From contig URVM01000022.1 of the NCBI GenBank assembly GCA_900551325.1, positions 1 through 58,256 on the forward strand: 58,256 bases of DNA, written 5' to 3'. Shown piece by piece: positions 33,668 through 41,995 of this stretch. The notes below the pieces were generated by a model. The model was not told where the DNA came from, ran no database searches, and saw only the letters and a list, made by a program, of their open reading frames with translations. The position numbers were made by a program, and so were the translations under genes. This stretch comes from an uncultured Eubacteriales bacterium (GTDB lineage Bacteria; Bacillota; Clostridia; Lachnospirales; Cellulosilyticaceae). Numbering within the stretch: the stretch's first letter is position 1; every line of letters begins with the position of its first letter.

Positions 33668-36600
33668 ATGGATACTAAAGAACTGGAAGCACAAAAGGGA
33701 CAAGAAGTTCAAAAAGAACAGGTGAAACAATTAAGCAACATCAAACACTTAAGTCAAGAGGGGACTAAAATACATATTGAACTTGAACATGAAGTAGCAG
33801 AAATAGTTTTCTTCAAAGAGGATATAGTACGTATTTACCTAGATCCTACTGGAGAGTTTGTAGATGATACAGAAGGTAAAATTATAGCTCAAACAGAAGA
33901 AGACTTTAGAAGTAAGTTTGGTGTGCCACAGGTGAGTGTAGTAGAGGAAGAGGACTATTATAAGGTAGCTAGTAAGAAAGTAGTTCTTCGTTTTTATAAA
34001 GCACCTTTTCGTGTAGAGGCTTATAAGACAGATGGGCATACTCTTATCTTTAAAGAGACCCAGCCTATAAGCTATAGTAAGGAACAAATTACACAAACTT
34101 TAGAAGGTGATGAAAAAGAGTACTTCTATGGTGGTGGTGTACAAAATGGCTACTTCTCTCATAAGAATAAACAGATAGATATTGAACTTAAAATCTCTCA
34201 TTGGAATGCAGGTTCTGTGTCAAGTCCAGCACCTTTTTATATGAGTACAAAGGGGTATGGTCAATTTAGAAATACTTTCAACAAGGGAAGTTATGCTTTC
34301 TTTGATACAACGACTCTTATACATGATGAAGGTAAGAGTGATACCTTTTATTTCTTTGGGGATACATTAAAAGATATATTAGATTTATATACAGAACTTA
34401 CAGGGAAGCCTAATTTTATCCCAAGATGGGGGCTTATGCCTGGAGATGCTAACTGTTATAAAGAGACGATGGATGCTTTAAAAGTAGCTAATCAGTATGT
34501 AGAGCATAATATACCAAGAGGTTGGATACTTCCAAATGATGGGTATGGTTGTGGTTATACAGACCTTAAAGGTTTTGTAACAGAAGCAGAGAAGTTAGGT
34601 TTTAAAGTAGGTCTATGGACAGAAAATAGTATGGAAAAGCTAGCTGAAGAAGTAGGCGAGTTTGGTTCAAGAGTTGTTAAGACTGACGTAGCTTGGGTAG
34701 GACCTGGCTATGCCTTTGGACTGGATGGGGTAAAGCAGTGTTTTAATGGTATAGAAGATAACTGTGAAGATAGAGCTTACTTATGGACTTGCTGTGGTTG
34801 GGCAGGTACACAAAGATATAGTACAGTATGGAGCGGAGACCAATTCGGGGATTGGGAATATATACGTATGCATATTCCAACTTATATTGGTGCTGGACTA
34901 TCAGGTAATCCTTATTGTGGGTCAGACGTAGATGCTATTTTTGCAGGTTCAGCTCATACACATACAAGAGACCTTCAGTGGAAATGTTTCACACCTATCC
35001 TTATTCAAATGTCAGGATGGGCACCTAAAAATAAACAAGCATGGGTATGGGATGAACCGTACACAACTTATAATAGAACCTACTTAAATCTTAAGCTAAG
35101 ATTAACACCTTATATGTACACTTACGCCCATCAAAGTTATATAGATGCCTCACCTATTATGAGACCAATGTTATGGGCATACGGCAATGAAGCTTATACA
35201 TTAACAAAGGATACACAGTATCAATTTATGCTAGGAGATTATTTCTTAGTGGCGCCAGTCTTTGAAGATGTAGAAGTAAGAGATGCTATCTACTTACCAA
35301 ATGAAAATCAAATTTGGATTGATTACTTTACAGGTGATCAATACCAAGGTGGTAGAGTGCTTAACTCTTTCCATGCACCACTTGAAAAACTTCCTTTATT
35401 CGTTAAGAATGGTGCCATTATTCCTATGTATCCTTTAGGAAGATTTGATGGGGATGTATTACCAGATGAAGATCATCCATTAACTCTAGACATTTACCCA
35501 TGTGGTGAAACTTCTTTTGAACTTTATGAAGATGATGGAAAAACAAAAGAACATAAGCAAGGTGCTTTTGCCCACACATTGATTCAAGTTCAAGCGCCAA
35601 CATCAGGAGAAGGGTCAGTAACTATAAGTGTAGGGGAAACAGTAGGCACTTATAGAGATATTAAAGAAGAACGTCAACATGAGTTCGTAGTTCATACGAA
35701 AGTAAATCCAGGAAAAGTGAACTTCAATGTGAAGGATTCAACTTTTGAAGTAGAAGAGGTACATACAAAAGAAGCTTATGAAGGTACAAAAGGTAATGTA
35801 ATGTACTTTGATAAAGATACAGTAGGAGGCGTACTCCTTATTAAGACTGAAGCAATAAGTATAAGAGAAGGTTTAACTCTATTGGTAGAACAATTTAATA
35901 ATGATGCTTTACCAAAGGAAATAACAGATACTACTCTTCCAGAAGTGCCTAAAGGTCTCGTGGCAAGAGAAATCTTTGATACAAAAAACATTATAGGATG
36001 GGAAGAAGTAGAAGGAGCTATAGGTTATGATTTATTAATAGATGGCCTACTCTTTACAAATGTACGTAATCCTTATACTCATAGGGAGTTAGAGTTTACT
36101 ACAACTTATACTTATCAAGTAAGAGCTTACAATACTCTAGGTGTATCTCCTTGGAGCGAGAAAATCAGTGTAACTACTCTTGAATCTTCACTCAAGGATG
36201 TGATTACAGGAGAGGATATGGACGTAACAGCAACCAGTGAACGTCCAGGTTATGGTGCTGAAAAAGCTGTTAACGGTGATGGAGGCTCTATGTGGTTATC
36301 TAAGTCAGAGGGTGAATCAGACTTACCAGCTACTTATACAATGATATTTAAAGATGCTTATAAGATAAATAAATTTGAGTACAAATCTAGAGCTAAAGGA
36401 ACAAAGGGTAATATTACAAAATATAACCTATCCATTAGTCAAGACGGGGTACATTATAAAGACCTTGTACAAGGTGGCCTATGGGAAGACCAAGACGAGC
36501 CACATATTGTAAACTTTAGTGAAGAGGTAGTGAAATACCTTAAACTTGAAGCTTTAGAGGGTAATACAAATTATGCAAATGCTATTCACCTTAAACCTTA

Positions 36601-37243
36601 CAAAGTACCAGGTACAGATAAGGTAATCTTAGGAGACTATACAGGTGGTGGAGCAGTAGATAACAATGACTATACTTTTGTAAGCAACTATATAGGTGTA
36701 GTTGAAGGGGATAACGACTGGGGATATGTTTCTAAGTCTGATATCAACTACAATGGTATGATTGATGCTTATGATTTAGCCTTTGTAGCAAGCCGTTTAG
36801 AAGAAGGACTTACACCAAGTGATAAGACTCTATCAGGAAGTGTTACTGTAGAAACAGATGCAGTAGAAGTTAAGGCGGGAGAAGTTTTTGAAGTGAATGT
36901 AGTTGGGCATGACCTTCAAGATGTATATGCTTTCCACGCTATGATTGATATAGATACAGAGAAGTTTGAGCACACAAACTGTATGGGAAGATGTAAAAAA
37001 GAAGTTATTGCAAGATCTTCTGATATAAGTTGTCATATGCATAATGTATCTACACTTAAATCTGATGAAAAGGGTACTAAAGTTGTAGTAGCATTCACAG
37101 GAAAAGGCAATACACCTACTATTAATGAATCAGGTGTTCTATCTACCTTTACATTACGAGCTAAATGCGATACAAAAGTAGACTTAAATGCACTTGGTAC
37201 TATGTTGGTAGGCAGTAATTTAACTGTTATAGAAGATAAATAA
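33668..37243 (+). CDS. Modular GH31 enzyme with FN3, CBM32, dockerin-like and cohesin-like modules
   Basis: A 1191-aa protein. The GH31 barrel (about 230-560) has a nucleophile D340 in VKTDVAWVG and a probable acid/base D391 in WSGDQFGDW. The KTDVAWVG and GYAFGL context resembles the GH31 alpha-N-acetylgalactosaminidase branch more than alpha-glucosidases or xylosidases. Then come beta modules, an FN3 (about 757-838), a CBM32/F5-8C-like domain (851-980), a dockerin-like calcium segment (984-1045; DNNDY, DINYNGMIDAYDLAF) and a cohesin-like C-terminus (1055-1191). No signal peptide is visible, yet the modules are of the extracellular type. AAGAGGGG precedes the ATG, 46 bases after GH88. Specificity is inferred. 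Confidence 0.75.
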   Translation: MDTKELEAQKGQEVQKEQVKQLSNIKHLSQEGTKIHIELEHEVAEIVFFKEDIVRIYLDPTGEFVDDTEGKIIAQTEEDFRSKFGVPQVSVVEEEDYYKVASKKVVLRFYKAPFRVEAYKTDGHTLIFKETQPISYSKEQITQTLEGDEKEYFYGGGVQNGYFSHKNKQIDIELKISHWNAGSVSSPAPFYMSTKGYGQFRNTFNKGSYAFFDTTTLIHDEGKSDTFYFFGDTLKDILDLYTELTGKPNFIPRWGLMPGDANCYKETMDALKVANQYVEHNIPRGWILPNDGYGCGYTDLKGFVTEAEKLGFKVGLWTENSMEKLAEEVGEFGSRVVKTDVAWVGPGYAFGLDGVKQCFNGIEDNCEDRAYLWTCCGWAGTQRYSTVWSGDQFGDWEYIRMHIPTYIGAGLSGNPYCGSDVDAIFAGSAHTHTRDLQWKCFTPILIQMSGWAPKNKQAWVWDEPYTTYNRTYLNLKLRLTPYMYTYAHQSYIDASPIMRPMLWAYGNEAYTLTKDTQYQFMLGDYFLVAPVFEDVEVRDAIYLPNENQIWIDYFTGDQYQGGRVLNSFHAPLEKLPLFVKNGAIIPMYPLGRFDGDVLPDEDHPLTLDIYPCGETSFELYEDDGKTKEHKQGAFAHTLIQVQAPTSGEGSVTISVGETVGTYRDIKEERQHEFVVHTKVNPGKVNFNVKDSTFEVEEVHTKEAYEGTKGNVMYFDKDTVGGVLLIKTEAISIREGLTLLVEQFNNDALPKEITDTTLPEVPKGLVAREIFDTKNIIGWEEVEGAIGYDLLIDGLLFTNVRNPYTHRELEFTTTYTYQVRAYNTLGVSPWSEKISVTTLESSLKDVITGEDMDVTATSERPGYGAEKAVNGDGGSMWLSKSEGESDLPATYTMIFKDAYKINKFEYKSRAKGTKGNITKYNLSISQDGVHYKDLVQGGLWEDQDEPHIVNFSEEVVKYLKLEALEGNTNYANAIHLKPYKVPGTDKVILGDYTGGGAVDNNDYTFVSNYIGVVEGDNDWGYVSKSDINYNGMIDAYDLAFVASRLEEGLTPSDKTLSGSVTVETDAVEVKAGEVFEVNVVGHDLQDVYAFHAMIDIDTEKFEHTNCMGRCKKEVIARSSDISCHMHNVSTLKSDEKGTKVVVAFTGKGNTPTINESGVLSTFTLRAKCDTKVDLNALGTMLVGSNLTVIEDK

Positions 37244-37251
37244 ATAGGTTC

Positions 37252-37302
37252 TAGGCTATAGATACTAAGTATAAAGTAATACAAGGTACTATAGCCTATT
37301 TT
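37252..37302 (+). terminator. Terminator after GH31
   Basis: TAGGCTATAG (37252-37261) pairs with CTATAGCCTA (37289-37298), and TTTTATTT follows. The loop is large. Confidence 0.55.
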
Positions 37303-37501
37303 ATTTGTCCGTAGTATGATGGGGGTTAAGTATAGAAGTAAAACTATAGAAAAGTTTGGAGATTATAAGAAAAAAACAATTAAATAATAATTATTATTTG
37401 TAAAATGGATAGAATATATTATAATAAGAAAGTTAGTGTATAAATTAGGACCAGATTATATATTCTAATTTAAACAGGGATGATGAAAGGAAAAATATAT
37501 T

Positions 37502-38557
37502 ATGAATAAGTTAATAAAATTATTTAGTTTAGCGGGTTCTGTACTTGTAGCAGGCACACTTCTTGCAGGGTGTAGTAATAGTAGTAAAGAGTCTATTACT
37601 TTCTTTAATTATGGAGAGAATATAGATAAGGAAACTCTAAAAGAATTTGAACAAGAGTATGGTATCAATGTAAAAATGAGTACTTTCGATGATATGGATA
37701 CTATGTACCTTAAAATTGCTGAAAGTAATGCTCAATATGATGTAATCTTAGTTTCAGATGCATTAATGCCAAGAATGATTGAAGAAGGGTTAGTTCAAGA
37801 GATTAATAAGGATAATATTCCTAATATTGCTCAAATGGATGAGGAATATTTAGACTTAGAAATAGACCCAGGAAACAAATATTCCGTACCTTATATGTTT
37901 GGAACAATAGGGATTATCTATGATAAGAATGTAGTAACAGAAGAAGTAGATAGCTGGGATATTATGTGGGATGAAAAGTATAAGGGTAAAGTCTTTATGT
38001 TTGATACTTATAGAGATACTATAGGTATGGCATTAAAGAAACTAGGTTACTCTATGAACTCAGAAAATCCTGAAGAGCTTGAGAAAGCTAAAGAAATTTT
38101 AATCGAGCAAAGACAGTTAGTAGACCCTATCTACGGTGTAGATAATGGAACATCTATGATTGCATCAGGAGAGACAGCGCTTAATATGATTTGGTCAGGT
38201 GAAGGGCTCAATCTTCAAGATGAATATCCAAACTTAGTTTATACAATCCCTAAAGAAGGAGCAAACTTCTGGATTGATAGCTTATGTATTCCATCTAACG
38301 CAAAAAATGTATCAGGTGCAGAGAAGTTCATCAACTTTGTAAGTGATAAAGAACGTGCTTTAAGAATAGCGGATGAAATCGGCTATACTACACCAAACAA
38401 AGAAGCTAGACTTCTACAAGATGAACATATAAGAAATAATCCTAATGCTTATATGCCAAAAGAGCTAATGGATTTAAGTGAACTGTATAGACCTTTATCA
38501 TTAGATGTAAAACGTATGTATGACCGTATATGGACAGACATTAAGGTAGAACAATAA
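37502..38557 (+). CDS. PotD-like spermidine/putrescine-binding lipoprotein
   Basis: A 351-aa extracellular binding protein with a lipobox LLAGC (Cys24) after a signal helix. It opens with ITFFNYGENIDKETLKEFEQ, matching PotD-type proteins, and contains YDVILVSDALMPRMI and WDEKYKGKVFM, common in polyamine-binding proteins. AAAGGAAA lies before the ATG. No potABC permease or ATPase genes are nearby, so it is an orphan that must use components encoded elsewhere, or act as a sensor partner. The polyamine ligand is inferred from the family. Confidence 0.85.
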   Translation: MNKLIKLFSLAGSVLVAGTLLAGCSNSSKESITFFNYGENIDKETLKEFEQEYGINVKMSTFDDMDTMYLKIAESNAQYDVILVSDALMPRMIEEGLVQEINKDNIPNIAQMDEEYLDLEIDPGNKYSVPYMFGTIGIIYDKNVVTEEVDSWDIMWDEKYKGKVFMFDTYRDTIGMALKKLGYSMNSENPEELEKAKEILIEQRQLVDPIYGVDNGTSMIASGETALNMIWSGEGLNLQDEYPNLVYTIPKEGANFWIDSLCIPSNAKNVSGAEKFINFVSDKERALRIADEIGYTTPNKEARLLQDEHIRNNPNAYMPKELMDLSELYRPLSLDVKRMYDRIWTDIKVEQ

Positions 38558-38579
38558 TTAGAAAAAGTAATACTAAAAT

Positions 38580-38725
38580 AGGTTGTGGCAAAATGCATAA
38601 AGGGTCTGTGAAAATGAATAAATAAGTTGTAGATATAAAAAAGGAGCATATCAAACTAATACAAGGATTAGTTTGATATGCTCCTTTACCCATTAGGGCT
38701 AATAATTATTAATTATGTAACCCCT
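38580..38725. mobile_element. MITE-like hairpin element, copy 2
   Basis: About 146 bp, related to 30173-30314. The left part reads AGGTTGTGGCAAAATGCATA. A perfect 20-bp hairpin (38641-38660 with 38667-38686, loop ACAAGG) follows, and the right end contains ATTATGTAAC. The hairpin arms differ in sequence from copy 1 but still pair perfectly. It separates the convergent potD-like and DUF2798 genes. Confidence 0.5.
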
Positions 38726-38727
38726 AT

Positions 38728-39186
38728 TTATATAGCAAATATTTTACCAAAAGAGAATCTTACTAGTGGAGATACAACAAGTAAGTTAAGTGGTAAAGCC
38801 ATTATAAAGTTTCTTATAATACATAAAGGGTATAATTTTAATGCTGCTGTATTAAATCCAACAGCTACAATAGCACCATACATAGACATGCAAAGTACCA
38901 TCCCTACTACCATACAACCTGATATGGCAAGTATTATTTTAATTTGTTTAGTCTCAGGTGTTGGCTTTACAATTTTAAATGCAATTGGTTTTGCAAGTTT
39001 GCCTACAACAAAGATGTCTAATAAGAGTGCTACGATAAATCCTAGCCAGAAGTCTTTTAAAAGGTGGTTGAAAAACTGGTTGTGAAACCCCTCATTTAAA
39101 ATCATATTGTAGATAGTCATTCCTAAAACCATTCCAAAGCACATCATAGTAGTAAAAGTTAATTTTTGTAATTTTGTTTGCCCCAT
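38728..39186 (-). CDS. DUF2798 family membrane protein
   Basis: A 152-aa membrane protein with four helices in two similar halves (LTFTTMMCFGMVLGMTIYNM; IKIILAISGCMVVGMVLCMS), the DUF2798 layout, each half ending in a NHLLKDFWLGF or RNFIMALPLNL type segment. ATG 39186 has AAAGGA 8 bases upstream; a TTG two codons earlier is less likely. Divergent from a MarR regulator, with a consensus promoter overlapped by a palindrome. The function of the family is unknown; such MarR-controlled pairs often serve efflux or stress. Confidence 0.85.
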   Translation of the reverse strand: MGQTKLQKLTFTTMMCFGMVLGMTIYNMILNEGFHNQFFNHLLKDFWLGFIVALLLDIFVVGKLAKPIAFKIVKPTPETKQIKIILAISGCMVVGMVLCMSMYGAIVAVGFNTAALKLYPLCIIRNFIMALPLNLLVVSPLVRFSFGKIFAI

Positions 39187-39218
39187 AGTCAAATCCTTTC
39201 TTCAAGTCAAGTGTTTTG

Positions 39219-39257
39219 ATTATAACAAGTAATTAAAAGTGTGTCAACCAAGTTGAC
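39219..39257 (-). promoter_or_regulatory. Consensus promoter of the DUF2798 gene with MarR-type operator
   Basis: On the minus strand TTGACA (39242-39247), a 17-base spacer and TATAAT (39219-39224) form an ideal promoter. A perfect 15-bp palindrome GTCAACCAAGTTGAC (39243-39257) covers the -35 box. The MarR gene begins 79 bases away in the other direction, so it is the likely repressor. Confidence 0.85.
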
Positions 39258-39335
39258 GTTAAATAAATGTTAGGGCGTTTCAAAATAAGAAAGATATATG
39301 TTAAAATGGATTAAAACTTAAAGTAAGGTGATTGA

Positions 39336-39761
39336 ATGGAAGAAAACTTAGAAGAACTTAATATAATAGATCTGATTAGTGAAAAACATATCGTTTTAAG
39401 ACGTGAGGTAGAAGATAAATGGACAAATAGTAATGAAGAGGAGATTACTCATACAGAGGCATTTTTATTAGCTAAGATAAGTATGGGGAGAGTTTCACTT
39501 GCTGAAGCAGCAAGGCAAGCACATATTTCTAGACAAGCTATGTTTAAGTGCGCTAAGAAGTTAGAGGAAAAAGGCTATTTAGAATTTAATCTAGAAGATA
39601 ATCATAATAAATATGCTGTACTTACTTTAAAGGGGCAAGCATACTGTCAAAAGAGCCAAGAATTAAAAATGAGTATAGAAAATGACATAGCAGAAATTTT
39701 AGGTCAAGAAAATGTTCTTTTATTAAAGGAGTTACTAAAGAAAAATTGGCTTAAAAAATAA
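39336..39761 (+). CDS. MarR-family transcriptional regulator
   Basis: A 141-aa winged-helix protein: the recognition region is SLAEAARQAHISRQAMFKCAKKLEEKGYLEF, followed by a wing NHNKYAVLTLKGQAYC. The length and helical ends fit MarR dimers. AAGGTG is 6 bases before the ATG. It is divergent from the DUF2798 gene and probably binds the palindrome between them, also limiting its own expression. A ligand cannot be guessed. Confidence 0.8.
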   Translation: MEENLEELNIIDLISEKHIVLRREVEDKWTNSNEEEITHTEAFLLAKISMGRVSLAEAARQAHISRQAMFKCAKKLEEKGYLEFNLEDNHNKYAVLTLKGQAYCQKSQELKMSIENDIAEILGQENVLLLKELLKKNWLKK

Positions 39762-39810
39762 GATCAAATTAAGTAGATAAAAGGAATAAAATAGACTAGG
39801 AGTGGGATAA

Positions 39811-39984
39811 ATGTGTGAGAACTGTATGCATTTAGAGTATGATGAAGTCATAAGAGAGTATGTTTGTGCGGTAGGTCCTATTATGGACGAGGATGATTTA
39901 GCAAGAATGAGCTACTATCCTAGTAAACAATGTCCTTATTTTAAATTAGGAGATGAGTACACTATAGTTCGTAAACAAAATTAA
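39811..39984 (+). CDS. DUF6472-type small Cys protein
   Basis: A 57-aa protein with CENC near the start, another Cys at 19, a CPYF motif and a GDEYTIVRKQN end. That is the pattern of the small DUF6472 family of Lachnospiraceae, which probably binds a metal through four Cys. AGGAGTGG precedes the ATG. It is too short for usual gene calls. The family function is unknown. Between its stop and 40301 I see only a weak hairpin at 40037-40099 (TAAGCCATC with GATGGCTTA). Confidence 0.75.
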   Translation: MCENCMHLEYDEVIREYVCAVGPIMDEDDLARMSYYPSKQCPYFKLGDEYTIVRKQN

Positions 39985-40301
39985 TTTATTTAAAAGATAA
40001 AAATATAGATTTCAAATAGATATTTTAAGTTATAATAAGCCATCCTAAGAGTAATTCTTACCTCAAAGTAGATAAAGAATGAAATTTAGATGGCTTATTT
40101 GAAACTTTTTGTAGAAAAATGAAGTCTTATAAAATATGGTAATAATTTCTATGAAAAATTAGTAGAGTTAGCCCCCCTTTGGGAGGGAATATGCTATACT
40201 AAATAAAGTAGAATTTAATGGCTTAAAAAGTAAAAGAAGTACTTATAATGCCGAAAAATAGACAGAATAAACTTGCACAGAGTATAGGAAGGATTTAGAG
40301 T

Positions 40302-40604
40302 ATGAGTACATATGGTTATTCAAGGACAAGATCAAAGGGAGTACAGGCAAAAAAGATAGCTATAGGGCTTCTGGGAGTAAGCTTGGTTGTTTTTTGTGGT
40401 GTAGGGGGAAATGCTTATTTAAAAAACAAGAAAATTGATGAGGCAACAGCCCTTATAACAGAGATAGAAGCACAAAAACAAGATTTAGAAAAGAAGGTAA
40501 AGGGGCTTCAGGAAACGACAGGTAGTTTAGAAACTGAAGTGAAGAAAATTGAAGAGATATTATGGCGTTTTGAGCCTATTATAATACCAGATAGTATGAA
40601 ATAA
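40302..40604 (+). CDS. Small membrane-anchored coiled-coil protein
   Basis: A 100-aa protein: a basic N-terminus (RTRSKGVQAKK), one membrane helix (IAIGLLGVSLVVFCGVGGNA) and an extracellular coiled coil (residues 47-88, heptads in ITEIEAQKQDLEKKVKGLQE). It lies 32 bases before a CE4 deacetylase whose own N-terminus has the same helix-plus-coil plan. It probably forms a complex with it or is a truncated relative. GGAAGGA lies 7 bases before the ATG. Confidence 0.65.
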   Translation: MSTYGYSRTRSKGVQAKKIAIGLLGVSLVVFCGVGGNAYLKNKKIDEATALITEIEAQKQDLEKKVKGLQETTGSLETEVKKIEEILWRFEPIIIPDSMK

Positions 40605-40636
40605 TAAAAGAATTAGAAGGATCAAGGTGATGTGAG

Positions 40637-41560
40637 ATGATCAGAAGAAAGAATCAAATAGGCGTAACTATTTTATTGATAATAGTATCTTTAGGGTTAT
40701 TAGGTGGAACAGGTTTCATCGTAAGTAAAAATAAAGGCCAAAGTGAAAAGTTAGAACAAGTTCAAGGCAAACTTGCAACTGTAGAAGCAAGTAAAACTAA
40801 TTTAGAAACTCAAGTTAAAGAGCTTGAAACTAAAAACGAACAACTCCTTAAACAAATAGAAGAATTAAATATTGGGCTTCAAGATTTAGAAAAAGAGGGC
40901 ATTGATATTACAACAATGACTAACAATGAAGAGGATAGAAAAGTTGCGTATTTAACTTTTGATGATGGTCCTAGTGCTAATACTGCTAAAATATTAGATT
41001 TCTTAAAGGCAAACAACATACGTGCTACATTCTTCGTATTAGAAAAGGATGGATATGATGACCTTTATAAGCGTATTGTAGATGAAGGACATGCTATTGC
41101 TATTCACTCAAGTACACATGACTATGCACAAATCTATCAAAATGTAGATAACTTTATGAATGACGTAAATAGCTTATCTAATCATATTAAAGAACTCACA
41201 GGTGTAGAAACAAAGCTTTTACGTTTCCCAGGTGGCTCAAATAATACAGTAAGTCATCGTTACGGTGGAAAAGATATTATGAATCAAATTATTCCAACTG
41301 TAACAGATGCAGGCTTTGTATATTATGATTGGAATGTGGATTCAATGGATGCAGCCAAAGGTCTTCAAGATACACAAGTTATTGTAGACTCTGTTTTAAA
41401 ACAAGCTAAATACAATGATAATGCAGTAATCTTAATGCATGATGCAGCAGCAAAAACTACAACAGTAGATGCTCTTCCAAAGATTGTAGAAGGCTTAAAA
41501 GAGCAAGGTTTTGTATTTGATGCTCTTTCAACTGATTCAGAACCAGTAAAATTCAAATAA
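40637..41560 (+). CDS. Polysaccharide deacetylase (CE4), membrane-anchored
   Basis: A 307-aa protein: an N-terminal membrane helix (10-30), a coiled coil (35-88) and a NodB/CE4 domain (102-300). Motif 1 is TFDDGPS (D109, D110), motif 2 HSSTH (H157, H161), motif 3 RFPGGSNN, motif 4 DWNVDS, motif 5 LMHD. All metal and catalytic residues are present. It probably removes acetyl groups from N-acetylglucosamine or N-acetylmuramic acid of peptidoglycan at the cell surface, lowering lysozyme sensitivity; xylan deacetylation is less likely for a membrane-tethered form. It follows the small coiled-coil gene and belongs to the same transcript. Confidence 0.9.
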   Translation: MIRRKNQIGVTILLIIVSLGLLGGTGFIVSKNKGQSEKLEQVQGKLATVEASKTNLETQVKELETKNEQLLKQIEELNIGLQDLEKEGIDITTMTNNEEDRKVAYLTFDDGPSANTAKILDFLKANNIRATFFVLEKDGYDDLYKRIVDEGHAIAIHSSTHDYAQIYQNVDNFMNDVNSLSNHIKELTGVETKLLRFPGGSNNTVSHRYGGKDIMNQIIPTVTDAGFVYYDWNVDSMDAAKGLQDTQVIVDSVLKQAKYNDNAVILMHDAAAKTTTVDALPKIVEGLKEQGFVFDALSTDSEPVKFK

Positions 41561-41639
41561 ACCACTACTATGCATAAAAAATAGAATTCAACCTATACTA
41601 AGAGTTAACATATGTATAGGAAGGGATGTAATATCTATT

Positions 41640-41837
41640 ATGGAACAGTTTCAATGTCAAACTTGTGGTTATGATATGACAGGAATAGAAAGATATGCAA
41701 CACCTATGAACTCTACTTTTTATCCAGGTGTAGATACAACCTTTATGGATGTGGTGGGACTTTATAATACACAAATGAGTAATTCAGTAAGATGTCCAAG
41801 CTGCGGGCAAATAGGACAATGGACAAGACGTTACTAA
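41640..41837 (+). CDS. Zinc-ribbon protein
   Basis: A 65-aa protein with two Cys pairs (FQCQTCGYDM at 5-8 and RCPSCGQIG near 52-55) forming a predicted zinc ribbon split by a 40-residue loop. AAGGGATG lies upstream of the ATG. No function can be assigned beyond metal binding. A short AGGAGTGATTGATTCACTCCTTT hairpin after the stop may terminate it. Confidence 0.65.
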   Translation: MEQFQCQTCGYDMTGIERYATPMNSTFYPGVDTTFMDVVGLYNTQMSNSVRCPSCGQIGQWTRRY

Positions 41838-41995
41838 AGGAGTGATTGATTCACTCCTTTTTATATTTATATGGGAGAGGTTTATATAATAAGTATGAAA
41901 TATAAAAAGGTTTCATACAATGTAATAAGCCATGTACTTGCAAGATATTCACTTACTCATGTATAATGAAGGTAAAAATGGAGAGGAGGACGAGT

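Noticed and set aside
38678..39085. 135-codon plus-strand frame
   Set aside because: Antisense to the DUF2798 gene, which has a consensus promoter and family signatures.
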